This document shows, in pieces, positions 7,253 through 14,243 of a DNA stretch of 20,960 bases. The stretch's first letter is position 1. Every line of letters begins with the position of its first letter. The DNA is from Caldifarciminota bacterium (GTDB lineage: Bacteria; Hydrothermota; Hydrothermia; LBFQ01; DSFT01): NCBI GenBank assembly GCA_015494735.1, contig WGAQ01000102.1:1-20960 (forward strand), in the 5' to 3' direction. A program made the translations under genes and the position numbers. The notes under the pieces were generated by a model. It searched no databases, had not been told where the DNA came from, and saw nothing but the letters and a program-made list of their open reading frames with translations.

Positions 7253-7253
7253 T

Positions 7254-7658
7254 ATGGTGGGCGTGGTGGTATCCAGATTCAACGACCTCATAACCGAAAG
7301 ACTGCTGGATGGAGCCGCGAAGATTCTGGAGGAGAACGGCATAGAATTCGATGTCCACTGGGTGGAAGGCTCCTTCGAAATCCCCCAGATGATAGCAAAG
7401 CTCCTGAGGGAGTCGGACAAAGATTACGAGGGGTTCATCGCCCTCGGATGCATCATAAAGGGGGAAACCGACCACAACGAGCACATCGCCAGAGCGGTGT
7501 CCTATGGACTCATGAAGCTGGCCATAGAAAAGGACATACCCATCACATTCGGGATTCTGACGGTGGACTCCATAGAGCAGGCCCTCAACAGGGCGGGAGG
7601 GAAATTCGGAAACAAGGGGGAGGAAGCGGCAAGGGCTCTACTGCCCCTCATCCGGTGA
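7254..7658 (+). CDS. ribH: 6,7-dimethyl-8-ribityllumazine synthase
   Basis: RibH condenses 3,4-dihydroxy-2-butanone 4-phosphate with 5-amino-6-ribitylamino-uracil, the penultimate step to riboflavin. The 134-aa product is shorter than usual (about 150) because it starts directly at the first strand (VVVSRFND). Family motifs are SRFND, GSFEIP (normally PGAFEIP), GCIIKGETDH with the conserved active-site His, FGILTVDSIEQALNRAG and GNKGEEAA. The start is 1 nt after the gcvPA stop with no Shine-Dalgarno, suggesting translational coupling. The 3' end overlaps the convergent glycosyltransferase gene by 21 bp. The partner enzyme RibB is encoded at 10662-11702 on the other strand. Confidence 0.93.
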   Translation: MVGVVVSRFNDLITERLLDGAAKILEENGIEFDVHWVEGSFEIPQMIAKLLRESDKDYEGFIALGCIIKGETDHNEHIARAVSYGLMKLAIEKDIPITFGILTVDSIEQALNRAGGKFGNKGEEAARALLPLIR

Positions 7659-8417
7659 GTCTTCCCTTCGCAGGCGGAGCTCCCTGAGAAACGCGTACTT
7701 CTGAAACACGTACCACGACTGTGATATGGAATAGACCAGTCCCCTCCAGCCGTCCAGGAAGTTCAACTGCAGGAAGTAATGCTTGAGGAATGTGGCCATG
7801 GGCCTCAGGGTCAAATCCAGTATTCCCGCTTCCCTGCCCCTCTCGTACTTCTCCAGAGCGGACAGGTACGCATAGCGCGTATTCTTCTCCCAGTGGTGTC
7901 TCAAATCCCTGTAGGGAAGGTGCATTATATAATTCCTCGTGGTGCATATCCGCCCCTCTATGAAGGGCCTCTCATGGACGTATTGCCCCGATATGCTCAT
8001 CTTATCTCTCCTTCCCAGACGCTCTATCTTCTCCGGCAGCTTCCTCTGGAGCTTCCCCAGATAAACATTCCTGCGCCTGAGTCTGTAGCCATCGCAGGGC
8101 CCATCCCTCCTCACTATATCGCTTATCTCCCTCGCAACTTCCGGTGTCAGCCACTCGTCCGCATCCAGAAACAGGACCCACCTGCCCCGGGCGAGGGACA
8201 GGGCGTATTCCCTCTGCTCCCTGTATCCCTTCCACTCCCTCTGATAAACGCGTGCCCCATGGGAGCGGGCGATCTCCGGAGTCCTGTCCTGCGAAAATGC
8301 GTCCACCACCACCACCTCGTGGGGAACCTGGAGAAGATTCAGACTCTCCAGGAGGCGGGGCAGGTTATCCTCCTCGTTGCGCGCAATAATCAGAACGGAA
8401 AGGTCAACCATCTCCAT
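7638..8417 (-). CDS. Family 2 glycosyltransferase, WaaE/KdtX-like
   Basis: This is a GT-A fold glycosyltransferase, probably acting at the inner face of the membrane on a surface glycan or LPS-core-like acceptor. The 259-aa product starts with the GT2 nucleotide-binding strand (LSVLIIARNEEDNLPRLLESL), then VVVDAFSQDRTPEIA, the DXD-type motif LFLDADEWLTPE, and the region HERPFIEG...LHLPYRDLRHH typical of WaaE-type enzymes that add glucose to LPS core. The true acceptor cannot be read from sequence. The start overlaps the end of the upstream GT-C gene by 14 bp, so it is likely translationally coupled; a second ATG lies two codons on. The 3' end overlaps ribH. Confidence 0.85.
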   Translation of the reverse strand: MEMVDLSVLIIARNEEDNLPRLLESLNLLQVPHEVVVVDAFSQDRTPEIARSHGARVYQREWKGYREQREYALSLARGRWVLFLDADEWLTPEVAREISDIVRRDGPCDGYRLRRRNVYLGKLQRKLPEKIERLGRRDKMSISGQYVHERPFIEGRICTTRNYIMHLPYRDLRHHWEKNTRYAYLSALEKYERGREAGILDLTLRPMATFLKHYFLQLNFLDGWRGLVYSISQSWYVFQKYAFLRELRLRREDSPDEGQ

Positions 8418-9894
8418 GGCCCACCACCAGAATCAGACCATCCCGCAATTTTACAACATCCTTCACCGGAACCTCCCTCATTATATCCTTCACCTGCGGG
8501 AGATATCCCCTGCGAACGGGAGCCAGAATGACTATGTAGCCCTTTCCAGAGGTCAGATGCTTCACCATATCCTGCATCTCCTCCCTGAAATGGGGATTGA
8601 GCCTCCTCTCAACCGGCAGAATCACCCTTGGAAGCATGGATGCGGGCCGGCGGGTGTAGTACCACAGGAGGTCCGGACCGTTGCTGTATATGATGGCATC
8701 GGGAGGGAGATACCTCCTGACATAGTCTATCACCTGAAGATTCCTGTAATAGGGGCCGTTGTATCCCGTATATGGGGCAGACTTCTCGCGCCGGAGGGCC
8801 ACATCACCGTATAGATTCAGGGCGATGAGGATTGCCAGGAATGGCACGGCCCTGCCAGGAGGGAATGTGGAGAGGTAGGACACCAGGGAGATTACCAGCA
8901 GCGGATAGAGGACAGATAGAATGCGGTCGTCGGGGAGGGTGTAGAAATCCATGAAGGATATGGATAGGAAGAGGAAAATCAGGTAGGAAAGGGCGAACAC
9001 CAGGGCCAGTTCGATGAGCACCCGGACCCTCTGCCCCACCTTCCCGCCACGGGTGAACAGGAGGAGAATAACCGCAATCGCCAGAAGGAAAAGGACTATC
9101 GGATTGAGGAGGGCGGACGGGACGAAGGAGACGAATTTGACCAGAGTCTCCATAAGGGTCCTGAAGTGGTATCCCGAAGGGGGATGGAATACGATGTGGC
9201 GGGTTTCCTGCCCGCCGATGGAAAGAAGGTACGCCTTCCACAGAGCATAGGTCAGTACGGGGGACAGGGTTAAGATAAATCCCTTCCACGCAGGGAGTCT
9301 TCTGCGCAGCCAGTAGTACGCAAATGGAAAGACCAGGAACAGCCCGGCATACCGGGTGAGGACGGCAAGGGCTGCCACCAGACCCATCAATACCAGACAC
9401 CTGTCCCTGCCGGTTTCCCGGTGCCTGTACATGAGAGCGAGAATGAGCAGGACCCAGAAGTTGAAAACGGTTTCCGTCAGGACCATGGACGAGAACTTGA
9501 GCAGAATGGGGGATGTGGCAACCATGGTCCCCCCTATCACGGAGTAAAGGGCCTCATCCGATACCCTGTAAATCAGGAAGGAGGTGAGGAAAACCGTGAG
9601 GGCGAAGAAGAGGGCATTGATTACACCGGGACCGGCCAGAGATATGAGAAACGAGTACATGGGGGGCCAGTGGGTTATGGGCTTCGGGATTCCTCCCGCC
9701 TCGAAAGAAACGAAACCCAGACCCCTGCGTATCCCCTCCGCTCCCATCAGATAATAGACGGAATCCGGACTCACCGTAAACCCGTGGGGAGACACCCATA
9801 GGGTGAGAAATGCCCCCAGAAGGGCCAGCAGAAACCAGATTAAGTAAAGTCCGCCTCCCCCTACCAGACGAACTTGTGCTTTAGTATGTACCAT
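8404..9894 (-). CDS. GT-C fold multi-pass membrane glycosyltransferase (PMT/ArnT-like)
   Basis: The 496-aa protein is hydrophobic through most of its length, with roughly ten transmembrane segments, and has a soluble C-terminal region of about 130 residues. After the first membrane helix comes a loop with an acidic motif (SPDSVYYLMGAEGIRRG), as in the catalytic first loop of GT-C enzymes that use polyprenyl-phosphate sugars, followed by HWPPMYSFLISL. It probably transfers a sugar from an undecaprenyl-phosphate donor to an envelope acceptor on the outer face of the inner membrane. The start overlaps the upstream GT2 gene by 34 bp. That gene's product is of the type that makes such donors, which supports the role. 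Exact substrate is unknown. Confidence 0.82.
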   Translation of the reverse strand: MVHTKAQVRLVGGGGLYLIWFLLALLGAFLTLWVSPHGFTVSPDSVYYLMGAEGIRRGLGFVSFEAGGIPKPITHWPPMYSFLISLAGPGVINALFFALTVFLTSFLIYRVSDEALYSVIGGTMVATSPILLKFSSMVLTETVFNFWVLLILALMYRHRETGRDRCLVLMGLVAALAVLTRYAGLFLVFPFAYYWLRRRLPAWKGFILTLSPVLTYALWKAYLLSIGGQETRHIVFHPPSGYHFRTLMETLVKFVSFVPSALLNPIVLFLLAIAVILLLFTRGGKVGQRVRVLIELALVFALSYLIFLFLSISFMDFYTLPDDRILSVLYPLLVISLVSYLSTFPPGRAVPFLAILIALNLYGDVALRREKSAPYTGYNGPYYRNLQVIDYVRRYLPPDAIIYSNGPDLLWYYTRRPASMLPRVILPVERRLNPHFREEMQDMVKHLTSGKGYIVILAPVRRGYLPQVKDIMREVPVKDVVKLRDGLILVVGHGDG

Positions 9895-10595
9895 AAAGCC
9901 TTAAAACCGTCCTTCCAGCCTATCTTCTTACCCTCTGCATACGTGCGGCCATAATAATTGATAGCCGTCTCGTACACCCTCACCTTTCCCCTATTGGCCA
10001 GTTTGGAAATGCGGGTGGTTATTTCCACCTCGAAGCCGAAATCCTTGGAGTTGAAGGGCATGAGCTCGTCCAGTACCTCCTTCGTGAACATCTTGTAGCA
10101 CACCTCTATATCGGAGAAGGTCATGTTGTAAAGGAGGTTGATGAGAAAGGTGATAACTTTGTTCCCCATGAAGTGATGGTAGTACAGGACCCTGTGCGAT
10201 TTTCCGTAGAATCTGGAGCCATAGACCACATCCGCCCACCCCTCCATGAACAGGCGGAGCATCTCCTTCCAGTCCCTGGGGTCGTATTCCAGGTCCGCAT
10301 CCTGTATAACCACGATATCCCCCGTCACGTATTTGAATCCCGTGTTGAGGGCCCCTCCCTTCCCCTGATTCCTCTCGTGGAATATGACCTTCAGAATCCC
10401 TTTGAATTCTTCGGAGTTCTCCAGCCGGCGCAGAATATCCCTGGTCCCATCCGTGGAGCCGTCGTCCACAACGATTATTTCCCTCTCCAAATCGTATCCC
10501 AGGTCTACCGTCCGGACTATGTTCAGAATCTTCTCCACGTAATCCCTTTCGTTGTACACAGGAATGACTATGGACAACTTCCTGTATTTCGACAT
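9861..10595 (-). CDS. GT2 glycosyltransferase, dolichyl/undecaprenyl-phosphate sugar synthase-like
   Basis: This 244-aa protein resembles DPM1/GtrB-type enzymes that put a hexose from a nucleotide sugar on a polyprenyl phosphate at the cytoplasmic membrane face. Motifs are LSIVIPVYNERDYVEKIL, IIVVDDGSTDGTRDIL, ERNQGKGGALNTGF, the DXD-type IQDADLEYDP, and VVYGSRF. The later region with YNMTFSDIEVCYKMF and GFEVEITTRI is typical of the subgroup lacking C-terminal membrane helices. I chose the ATG at 10595 because a TAACAT box lies 7 nt upstream of it. An in-frame ATG at 10622 would place the promoter inside the gene and add nine unmatched residues. It heads the three-gene glycosyltransferase cassette. 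Confidence 0.88.
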   Translation of the reverse strand: MSKYRKLSIVIPVYNERDYVEKILNIVRTVDLGYDLEREIIVVDDGSTDGTRDILRRLENSEEFKGILKVIFHERNQGKGGALNTGFKYVTGDIVVIQDADLEYDPRDWKEMLRLFMEGWADVVYGSRFYGKSHRVLYYHHFMGNKVITFLINLLYNMTFSDIEVCYKMFTKEVLDELMPFNSKDFGFEVEITTRISKLANRGKVRVYETAINYYGRTYAEGKKIGWKDGFKALWYILKHKFVW

Positions 10596-10602
10596 TGCCG
10601 AA

Positions 10603-10608
10603 ATGTTA
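10603..10608 (-). promoter_or_regulatory. -10 box of the glycosyltransferase cassette
   Basis: On the minus strand TAACAT lies 7 nt before ATG 10595, predicting a leaderless mRNA for the three-gene cassette. The 66-bp gap to ribBA holds no clear terminator. Confidence 0.4.
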
Positions 10609-10661
10609 AAGCCAGAAGACACCAGAACCCCAATCGCAGAGACACTTTCCGGTGTTCCCGC

Positions 10662-11702
10662 CTATATCAACTCGAACCCCTCTATGGTTATGCCGAAACC
10701 CTCTATTCCCTTATAATTCAAAGGTTTCGATGTGATGGGGATTATCCTCCTGTATCCGAGGAGGCGAATAATCTGGGCCCCTATACCATAATCCCTGAAA
10801 TCCATCTTCTCCCCGGTTTCCAGATTCCCGTTCCCCGTATCAAGGTAGATGAATGCGCCTCCCCTCTCGCTTATCACCTTCATCGCCCTCTCCCTCTTCC
10901 CGAAATCCTCCTCATCCTTCACCATAAGGATATCCGCCAGAACGTTGCCCCTGTGCACCCTCACGAATTTGACATCTGAATCCGACTCCTTCTCCAGGGC
11001 ATAGTGCTTCCTGCCGTATATGTCCCTGAATGCATGGAGTTTCATCCTCCCGTAGGGGGTTTCCACTTCCCTCTCCTGCACTTTCTCCACTATGGTCTCA
11101 CGGCGGAGGCGGTACTCTATCAGGTCCCGGATGGTTATGATTTTCAAATCGTATCTGCGGGCTATCTCCTTCAATCTGGGGAGGCGGGCCATGCTCCCAT
11201 CCTCGTCCATTACCTCGCATATAACGCCGGCAGGGTAGAACCCGGCCAGGCGGGCCAGGTCCACGCTCGCCTCCGTATGCCCTGCCCTTTCCAGGACTCC
11301 CCCCTTGCGGGCCTTCAGGGTGTACAGGTGACCGGGGCGGATGAAGTCGGAGGGTCCCCTGCTCTCGTCGGCCACCATCCTGGCGGTGAGAGCCCTCTCG
11401 TGGGCGGAGGTGCCGGTGGTCACCTCTTTGTAATCTATGGGAATCCCAAAGGGGGTTCCGAATCGGGAGGTATTCTTCAGGGGAACATCCAGTTCCAGTT
11501 GCTCGAATCTGTCGGGATGCATAGAAACGCACACCAGTCCTCCCCCGACTCGAGCCATGAAGTTTATGTGCTCGGACTGGCATATCTGGGCGGGGACGAA
11601 GAAATCCCCCTCATTCTCCCTGTCCTCGTCATCCACGATGATGACGGGTTTGCCCCTGCGTATGTCCTCCAGGGCCTCCTCTATCGTGCTGATTTCTACC
11701 AT
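10662..11702 (-). CDS. ribBA: RibBA: DHBP synthase with a degenerate GTP cyclohydrolase II domain
   Basis: The N-terminal half (about residues 1-200) is 3,4-dihydroxy-2-butanone 4-phosphate synthase, which makes the four-carbon precursor of riboflavin from ribulose 5-phosphate. Motifs DDEDRENEGD (24-33), TGTSAHERA, RPGHLYTLKARKGGVLERAGHTEASVDLARLAG and GVICEVMDEDGSMARLP are all present, so it should be active. The C-terminal half resembles GTP cyclohydrolase II only in outline. VRVHRGNVLADI (from 247) replaces the zinc-binding VHSECLTGD segment and no Cys remains after it. The block between there and FRDYGIGAQII (302-312) is shortened, and the LTNNPxK motif is ITSKPLN. GTP cyclohydrolase activity is therefore unlikely. 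The gene overlaps the upstream small membrane-protein gene by 7 bp. Confidence 0.9.
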   Translation of the reverse strand: MVEISTIEEALEDIRRGKPVIIVDDEDRENEGDFFVPAQICQSEHINFMARVGGGLVCVSMHPDRFEQLELDVPLKNTSRFGTPFGIPIDYKEVTTGTSAHERALTARMVADESRGPSDFIRPGHLYTLKARKGGVLERAGHTEASVDLARLAGFYPAGVICEVMDEDGSMARLPRLKEIARRYDLKIITIRDLIEYRLRRETIVEKVQEREVETPYGRMKLHAFRDIYGRKHYALEKESDSDVKFVRVHRGNVLADILMVKDEEDFGKRERAMKVISERGGAFIYLDTGNGNLETGEKMDFRDYGIGAQIIRLLGYRRIIPITSKPLNYKGIEGFGITIEGFELI

Positions 11703-11965
11703 ACCCGTATCAGAACCACGAGAAGAAGGAGCAGAAGGAGCACATTGAGGAAGAGGGAAATCTTCAGGTAAAGTTGAACAACTCCGATTTCCTTCCGCAG
11801 GGAGAGGTACATCCTGTCCAGGTGCTCTTCCACATCGCTCAGGCGCTCCTGCACATCCTGTATGCTGGCCTTCAATTCCTCATCCTCCCTGGCTCCTCCC
11901 ACCATTTCCACGAGAAGGGGGATGAGGTTCAGGGCCAGTTTGCCCACGCTACTCAACTTCGACAT
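11696..11965 (-). CDS. Small tail-anchored coiled-coil membrane protein (unknown)
   Basis: I do not recognise this 89-aa protein. It has a short N-terminal hydrophobic/amphipathic helix (VGKLALNLIPLLVEMVGG), a charged middle with heptad-like pattern (about 27-58, DEELKASIQDVQERLSDVEEH...), and a strong C-terminal hydrophobic segment (about 68-87, with a run of seven Leu) ending RVW. The order of elements matches the 93-aa protein at 5481-5762, so both may belong to one family or topology class. It overlaps the end of the upstream QueD-like gene by 17 bp and the start of ribBA by 7 bp, so it is translated within that operon. A role as a membrane adaptor is possible but is inference. Confidence 0.65.
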   Translation of the reverse strand: MSKLSSVGKLALNLIPLLVEMVGGAREDEELKASIQDVQERLSDVEEHLDRMYLSLRKEIGVVQLYLKISLFLNVLLLLLLLVVLIRVW

Positions 11966-12296
11966 ATTCCACCCCCATGTCTTCCGTCTCCCAGAGCACC
12001 ACTTTAACGGTGGTGGGATACCTTTCCTTCATCTTCCTGTATATCTCTCTCGCCACATTTTCGGCACTGGTGGGGAACCGGTAAACATCGTTCAGATACT
12101 TCCTGTCGGGGAGAATCTTCCTGAGGTATTCCTTCACTTCCAGAAAGTCTATGGTTATTCCCTCATCGTTGAGTTCACGGGACTCGATATGAACCTCAAC
12201 GCGATAGTTGTGGCCGTGAAGTGGCTCCGGTTTACCCCTGTATCTGTCCAGGCGATGGGCCGCAGAGAAGGTCTCTCGAACGATTATCCTCCACAT
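11949..12296 (-). CDS. 6-pyruvoyl-tetrahydropterin synthase/QueD family protein, PTPS-III-like
   Basis: The 115-aa product has the PTPS/QueD fold. Zinc ligands are His14 (FSAAHRL), His27 and His29 (LHGHNY). The pterin-binding Glu103 is in LWETEDM. DF at 50-51 and PTSAENVA are also typical. The catalytic Cys of QueD/PTPS (CxxxHGH) is absent; instead Glu24 gives ExxHGH, the motif described for PTPS-III enzymes that replace FolB in folate synthesis. The usual catalytic Asp-His pair reads Asp64-Arg65 (PDRKYLN). Canonical queuosine-pathway activity is therefore doubtful; release of 6-hydroxymethyl-dihydropterin from dihydroneopterin triphosphate is the better guess. TAAAAT 11 nt before ATG supports the start. 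It sits between an unknown gene and a small membrane-protein gene leading to ribBA. Confidence 0.88.
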   Translation of the reverse strand: MWRIIVRETFSAAHRLDRYRGKPEPLHGHNYRVEVHIESRELNDEGITIDFLEVKEYLRKILPDRKYLNDVYRFPTSAENVAREIYRKMKERYPTTVKVVLWETEDMGVEYVEVE

Positions 12297-12307
12297 CGAA
12301 CGGGCAA

Positions 12308-12313
12308 ATTTTA
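12308..12313 (-). promoter_or_regulatory. -10 box of the QueD-like gene
   Basis: On the minus strand TAAAAT lies 11 nt before ATG 12296 and begins 3 nt past the stop codon of the 216-aa gene. The 20-bp intergenic space is almost wholly taken up by this box, so the gene may have its own start site. Confidence 0.4.
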
Positions 12314-12316
12314 AAG

Positions 12317-12967
12317 TCAGTTCCGATTATCCCATTGGTCCAGAAGTTTGAAGAATTTGATTCTGGTGTATGGATACTCGAACACCATCACTCCTGCTTC
12401 CTCTATCTTCTCCCTGTCCACTTTCTCCCCCTTGTCCAGTATGAGAATCCGCAGAACGTCCCGGGGCAATTTCATTACTCTGTCCATATAATGAAGGCTG
12501 AACACCACAATGGAGGATTCCTCCGGCTCCCCTTCCACAATCCTGAAATAGGGGAATCTCTCCTGAAGCCACTTGGTCATAACTTTCCTCAGTTTCTCCT
12601 TTCCCTGATAGAGGAAGGCTACGACCATCTCCTGCTCCTCCACACCGAGAGAGGGAAGCGGTATGGTGGCAGCGGCTCCGTTGTTATAGACGATATAATC
12701 GGTTGAAACGGTTCCCCTCGAAAATATCAAATTCACCACTGACCTCGAAAAGGGCCTGACCCAGACCCTCATGGTGTCCGGTATGGGGCCATCGTACAGC
12801 ATCACAGGGATGTACTCCCCCTCGACGAACAAGAGCAGTCCGACCCCCTCCACGGAAACCAGACCCGTAAACCCCTCACTCTTCTTATCCTCTATCAGAG
12901 GATACAGGTCCGGGGCCTGGACCTTTACCAGCGTCCCCTGCACTGCCTCGCTCTTAATCGAATCCAT
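12317..12967 (-). CDS. Hypothetical protein, possible DUF4388-like N-terminus
   Basis: The 216-aa protein has no family that I can name with confidence. The N-terminal half has the feel of a DUF4388/PATAN-type sensor or adaptor domain (KKSEGFTGLVSVEG then LLLFVEGEYIPVMLYDG), which in other proteins is coupled to regulatory systems. The C-terminal half is alpha/beta with a strand-loop (VLRILILDKGEKVDREKIEEAGVMVFEY) but lacks a phosphoreceiver Asp pattern. No signal peptide or membrane segment is seen, so it is probably cytoplasmic. TAAAAT lies 9 nt before ATG and supports the start. It leads the run of PTPS-like protein, small membrane protein and ribBA. Function is unknown. Confidence 0.7.
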   Translation of the reverse strand: MDSIKSEAVQGTLVKVQAPDLYPLIEDKKSEGFTGLVSVEGVGLLLFVEGEYIPVMLYDGPIPDTMRVWVRPFSRSVVNLIFSRGTVSTDYIVYNNGAAATIPLPSLGVEEQEMVVAFLYQGKEKLRKVMTKWLQERFPYFRIVEGEPEESSIVVFSLHYMDRVMKLPRDVLRILILDKGEKVDREKIEEAGVMVFEYPYTRIKFFKLLDQWDNRN

Positions 12968-12976
12968 GTTGCTTAA

Positions 12977-12982
12977 ATTTTA
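12977..12982 (-). promoter_or_regulatory. -10 box of the 216-aa hypothetical gene
   Basis: On the minus strand TAAAAT lies 9 nt before ATG 12967. The 114-bp gap up to the cinA stop codon is AT-rich and also holds a palindrome TCCAGA-TGT-TCTGGA (13066-13080). Confidence 0.45.
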
Positions 12983-13081
12983 CACCATTTTCACACATAG
13001 AAAAGTGAATAAATCTCAAAAAATTCATCGCCGGTGAAAACGGTACTGAATCAATAGGTTTTTTATCCAGATGTTCTGGAA

Positions 13082-14242
13082 TCAGCCCCCGCCCGTCAGA
13101 ATCTGATAAAGCCTGAATAGAGCATAATATGCGATGCTCAATCGCACGAGATTCCTGTCCCCGGCGAACTCCCTGTAATACGTCCTTACTCTGTCGGTGG
13201 CTATGCCCACGAATGCAAAGGGCTCGCCATCCGGATTCTCTGCCATTCCCGTCGTGGAAATGCCTATGTGGGAACCCATGATTTGCCGGATTCCCGCGGC
13301 CATGTGGGCGGCCACCTGATGGGAATAAACGGAATACCTGTCGATGATTTCCCGGGGCACCCCGAGAATGCGAATTTTTACATCCGTACTATAAGCCACG
13401 ATGCCACCGCGAAAGTAGGATGAACTTCCACTTATCGAAGTAAGCAGGTCCGGAATCTTCCCCGACGTGCAGCTCTCGGCAGTTGATACGGTGAGGCCCC
13501 TCTTCCTGAGGAGCAGCGCCACCTTACCCTCCATGGTCTCATCGTTATAACCCCAGATGTAGGTTCCCAGTATCTTTTCTATCATCTCAGCCCTCTTCCT
13601 GACATCCTCCTCCCGACCCTTCAGTTTGAGAATGACCCCCGATGGGGTGGCCATATAATCGGGAATACCGATTCTGTCGTAGTATGCGGAGAGGATATTC
13701 CTCACCTCCCTCTCGCTCAGCCCCCCGGTCTTCACCAGCAGATAGAAGGTGTCGGATAGGGGCAGGTGGTCCAGAATCACCCTTCCTATCTTCGTTTCCC
13801 TCAGGAAACCCCTGACCTCCTGGGGAACTCCCGGCAGGAGGACGATGAGCCTATCCCCGTGATGTCCCCACATGGCAGGAGCCTTCCCCACCGGATTGGG
13901 TATCATGGAGAATCCCGAAATCTTCCACCTGTACTTTTCGAAGTCCGTGGGGAAATCCTCCACCCTCTCCAGAGGCCTTCCCAGAAATTCGGCCACCGCA
14001 CGAACTGTTATATCGTCCTCCGTGGGCCCCATGCCTCCCGTGATGATTATAACCCTGAAGTCCCCCTCCATCAGGGTCCTCAATCCGCGGTGCATTTCCC
14101 CCACATCGTCCGGTACCATGATGGACATGCGGGGCGGGTCCCTCCTGGAGGATATGAGGAATCCGGAGATAATGGCGGTGTTTATGTCCCTTACGAATCC
14201 CTCCAGGAGTTCGTTTCCGGTAATCAGCACACCGACCGCCAT
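13082..14242 (-). CDS. cinA: CinA family protein (competence/damage-inducible, NMN deamidase-type)
   Basis: CinA-family proteins couple a MoaB/MogA-like N-terminal domain, often an ADP-ribose pyrophosphatase, with a C-terminal nicotinamide mononucleotide deamidase domain used in pyridine nucleotide salvage. The 386-aa product shows the N-terminal ITGNELLEGFVRDINTA and IIITGGMGPTEDDIT, the middle LLPGVPQEV, and the C-terminal signature LRKRGLTVSTAESCTSGKIPDLLTSISGSSSYFRGGIVAYSTDVK plus STTGMAENPDGEPFAFVGIA, where GIAGPxGG-type sequences are more usual. The start lies 1 nt after recR, so the genes are likely translationally coupled. It ends the dnaX-ybaB-recR-cinA run; a 114-bp AT-rich gap follows. 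Confidence 0.93.
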   Translation of the reverse strand: MAVGVLITGNELLEGFVRDINTAIISGFLISSRRDPPRMSIMVPDDVGEMHRGLRTLMEGDFRVIIITGGMGPTEDDITVRAVAEFLGRPLERVEDFPTDFEKYRWKISGFSMIPNPVGKAPAMWGHHGDRLIVLLPGVPQEVRGFLRETKIGRVILDHLPLSDTFYLLVKTGGLSEREVRNILSAYYDRIGIPDYMATPSGVILKLKGREEDVRKRAEMIEKILGTYIWGYNDETMEGKVALLLRKRGLTVSTAESCTSGKIPDLLTSISGSSSYFRGGIVAYSTDVKIRILGVPREIIDRYSVYSHQVAAHMAAGIRQIMGSHIGISTTGMAENPDGEPFAFVGIATDRVRTYYREFAGDRNLVRLSIAYYALFRLYQILTGGG

Positions 14243-14243
14243 A

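Noticed and set aside
5469..12982. Archaeal origin suggested by AT-rich promoter boxes
   Set aside because: Archaeal TATA boxes lie about 26 nt upstream of the start; here the boxes lie 6-13 nt upstream, and the gene set (L19, DnaN, DnaX, RecR, ClpP) is bacterial.
13066..13080. Palindrome TCCAGA-TGT-TCTGGA as a terminator of cinA
   Set aside because: On the transcribed (minus) strand it is followed by A-rich, not T-rich, sequence. A weaker 4-bp hairpin at 13024-13038 has a T-run after it but is too short to call.
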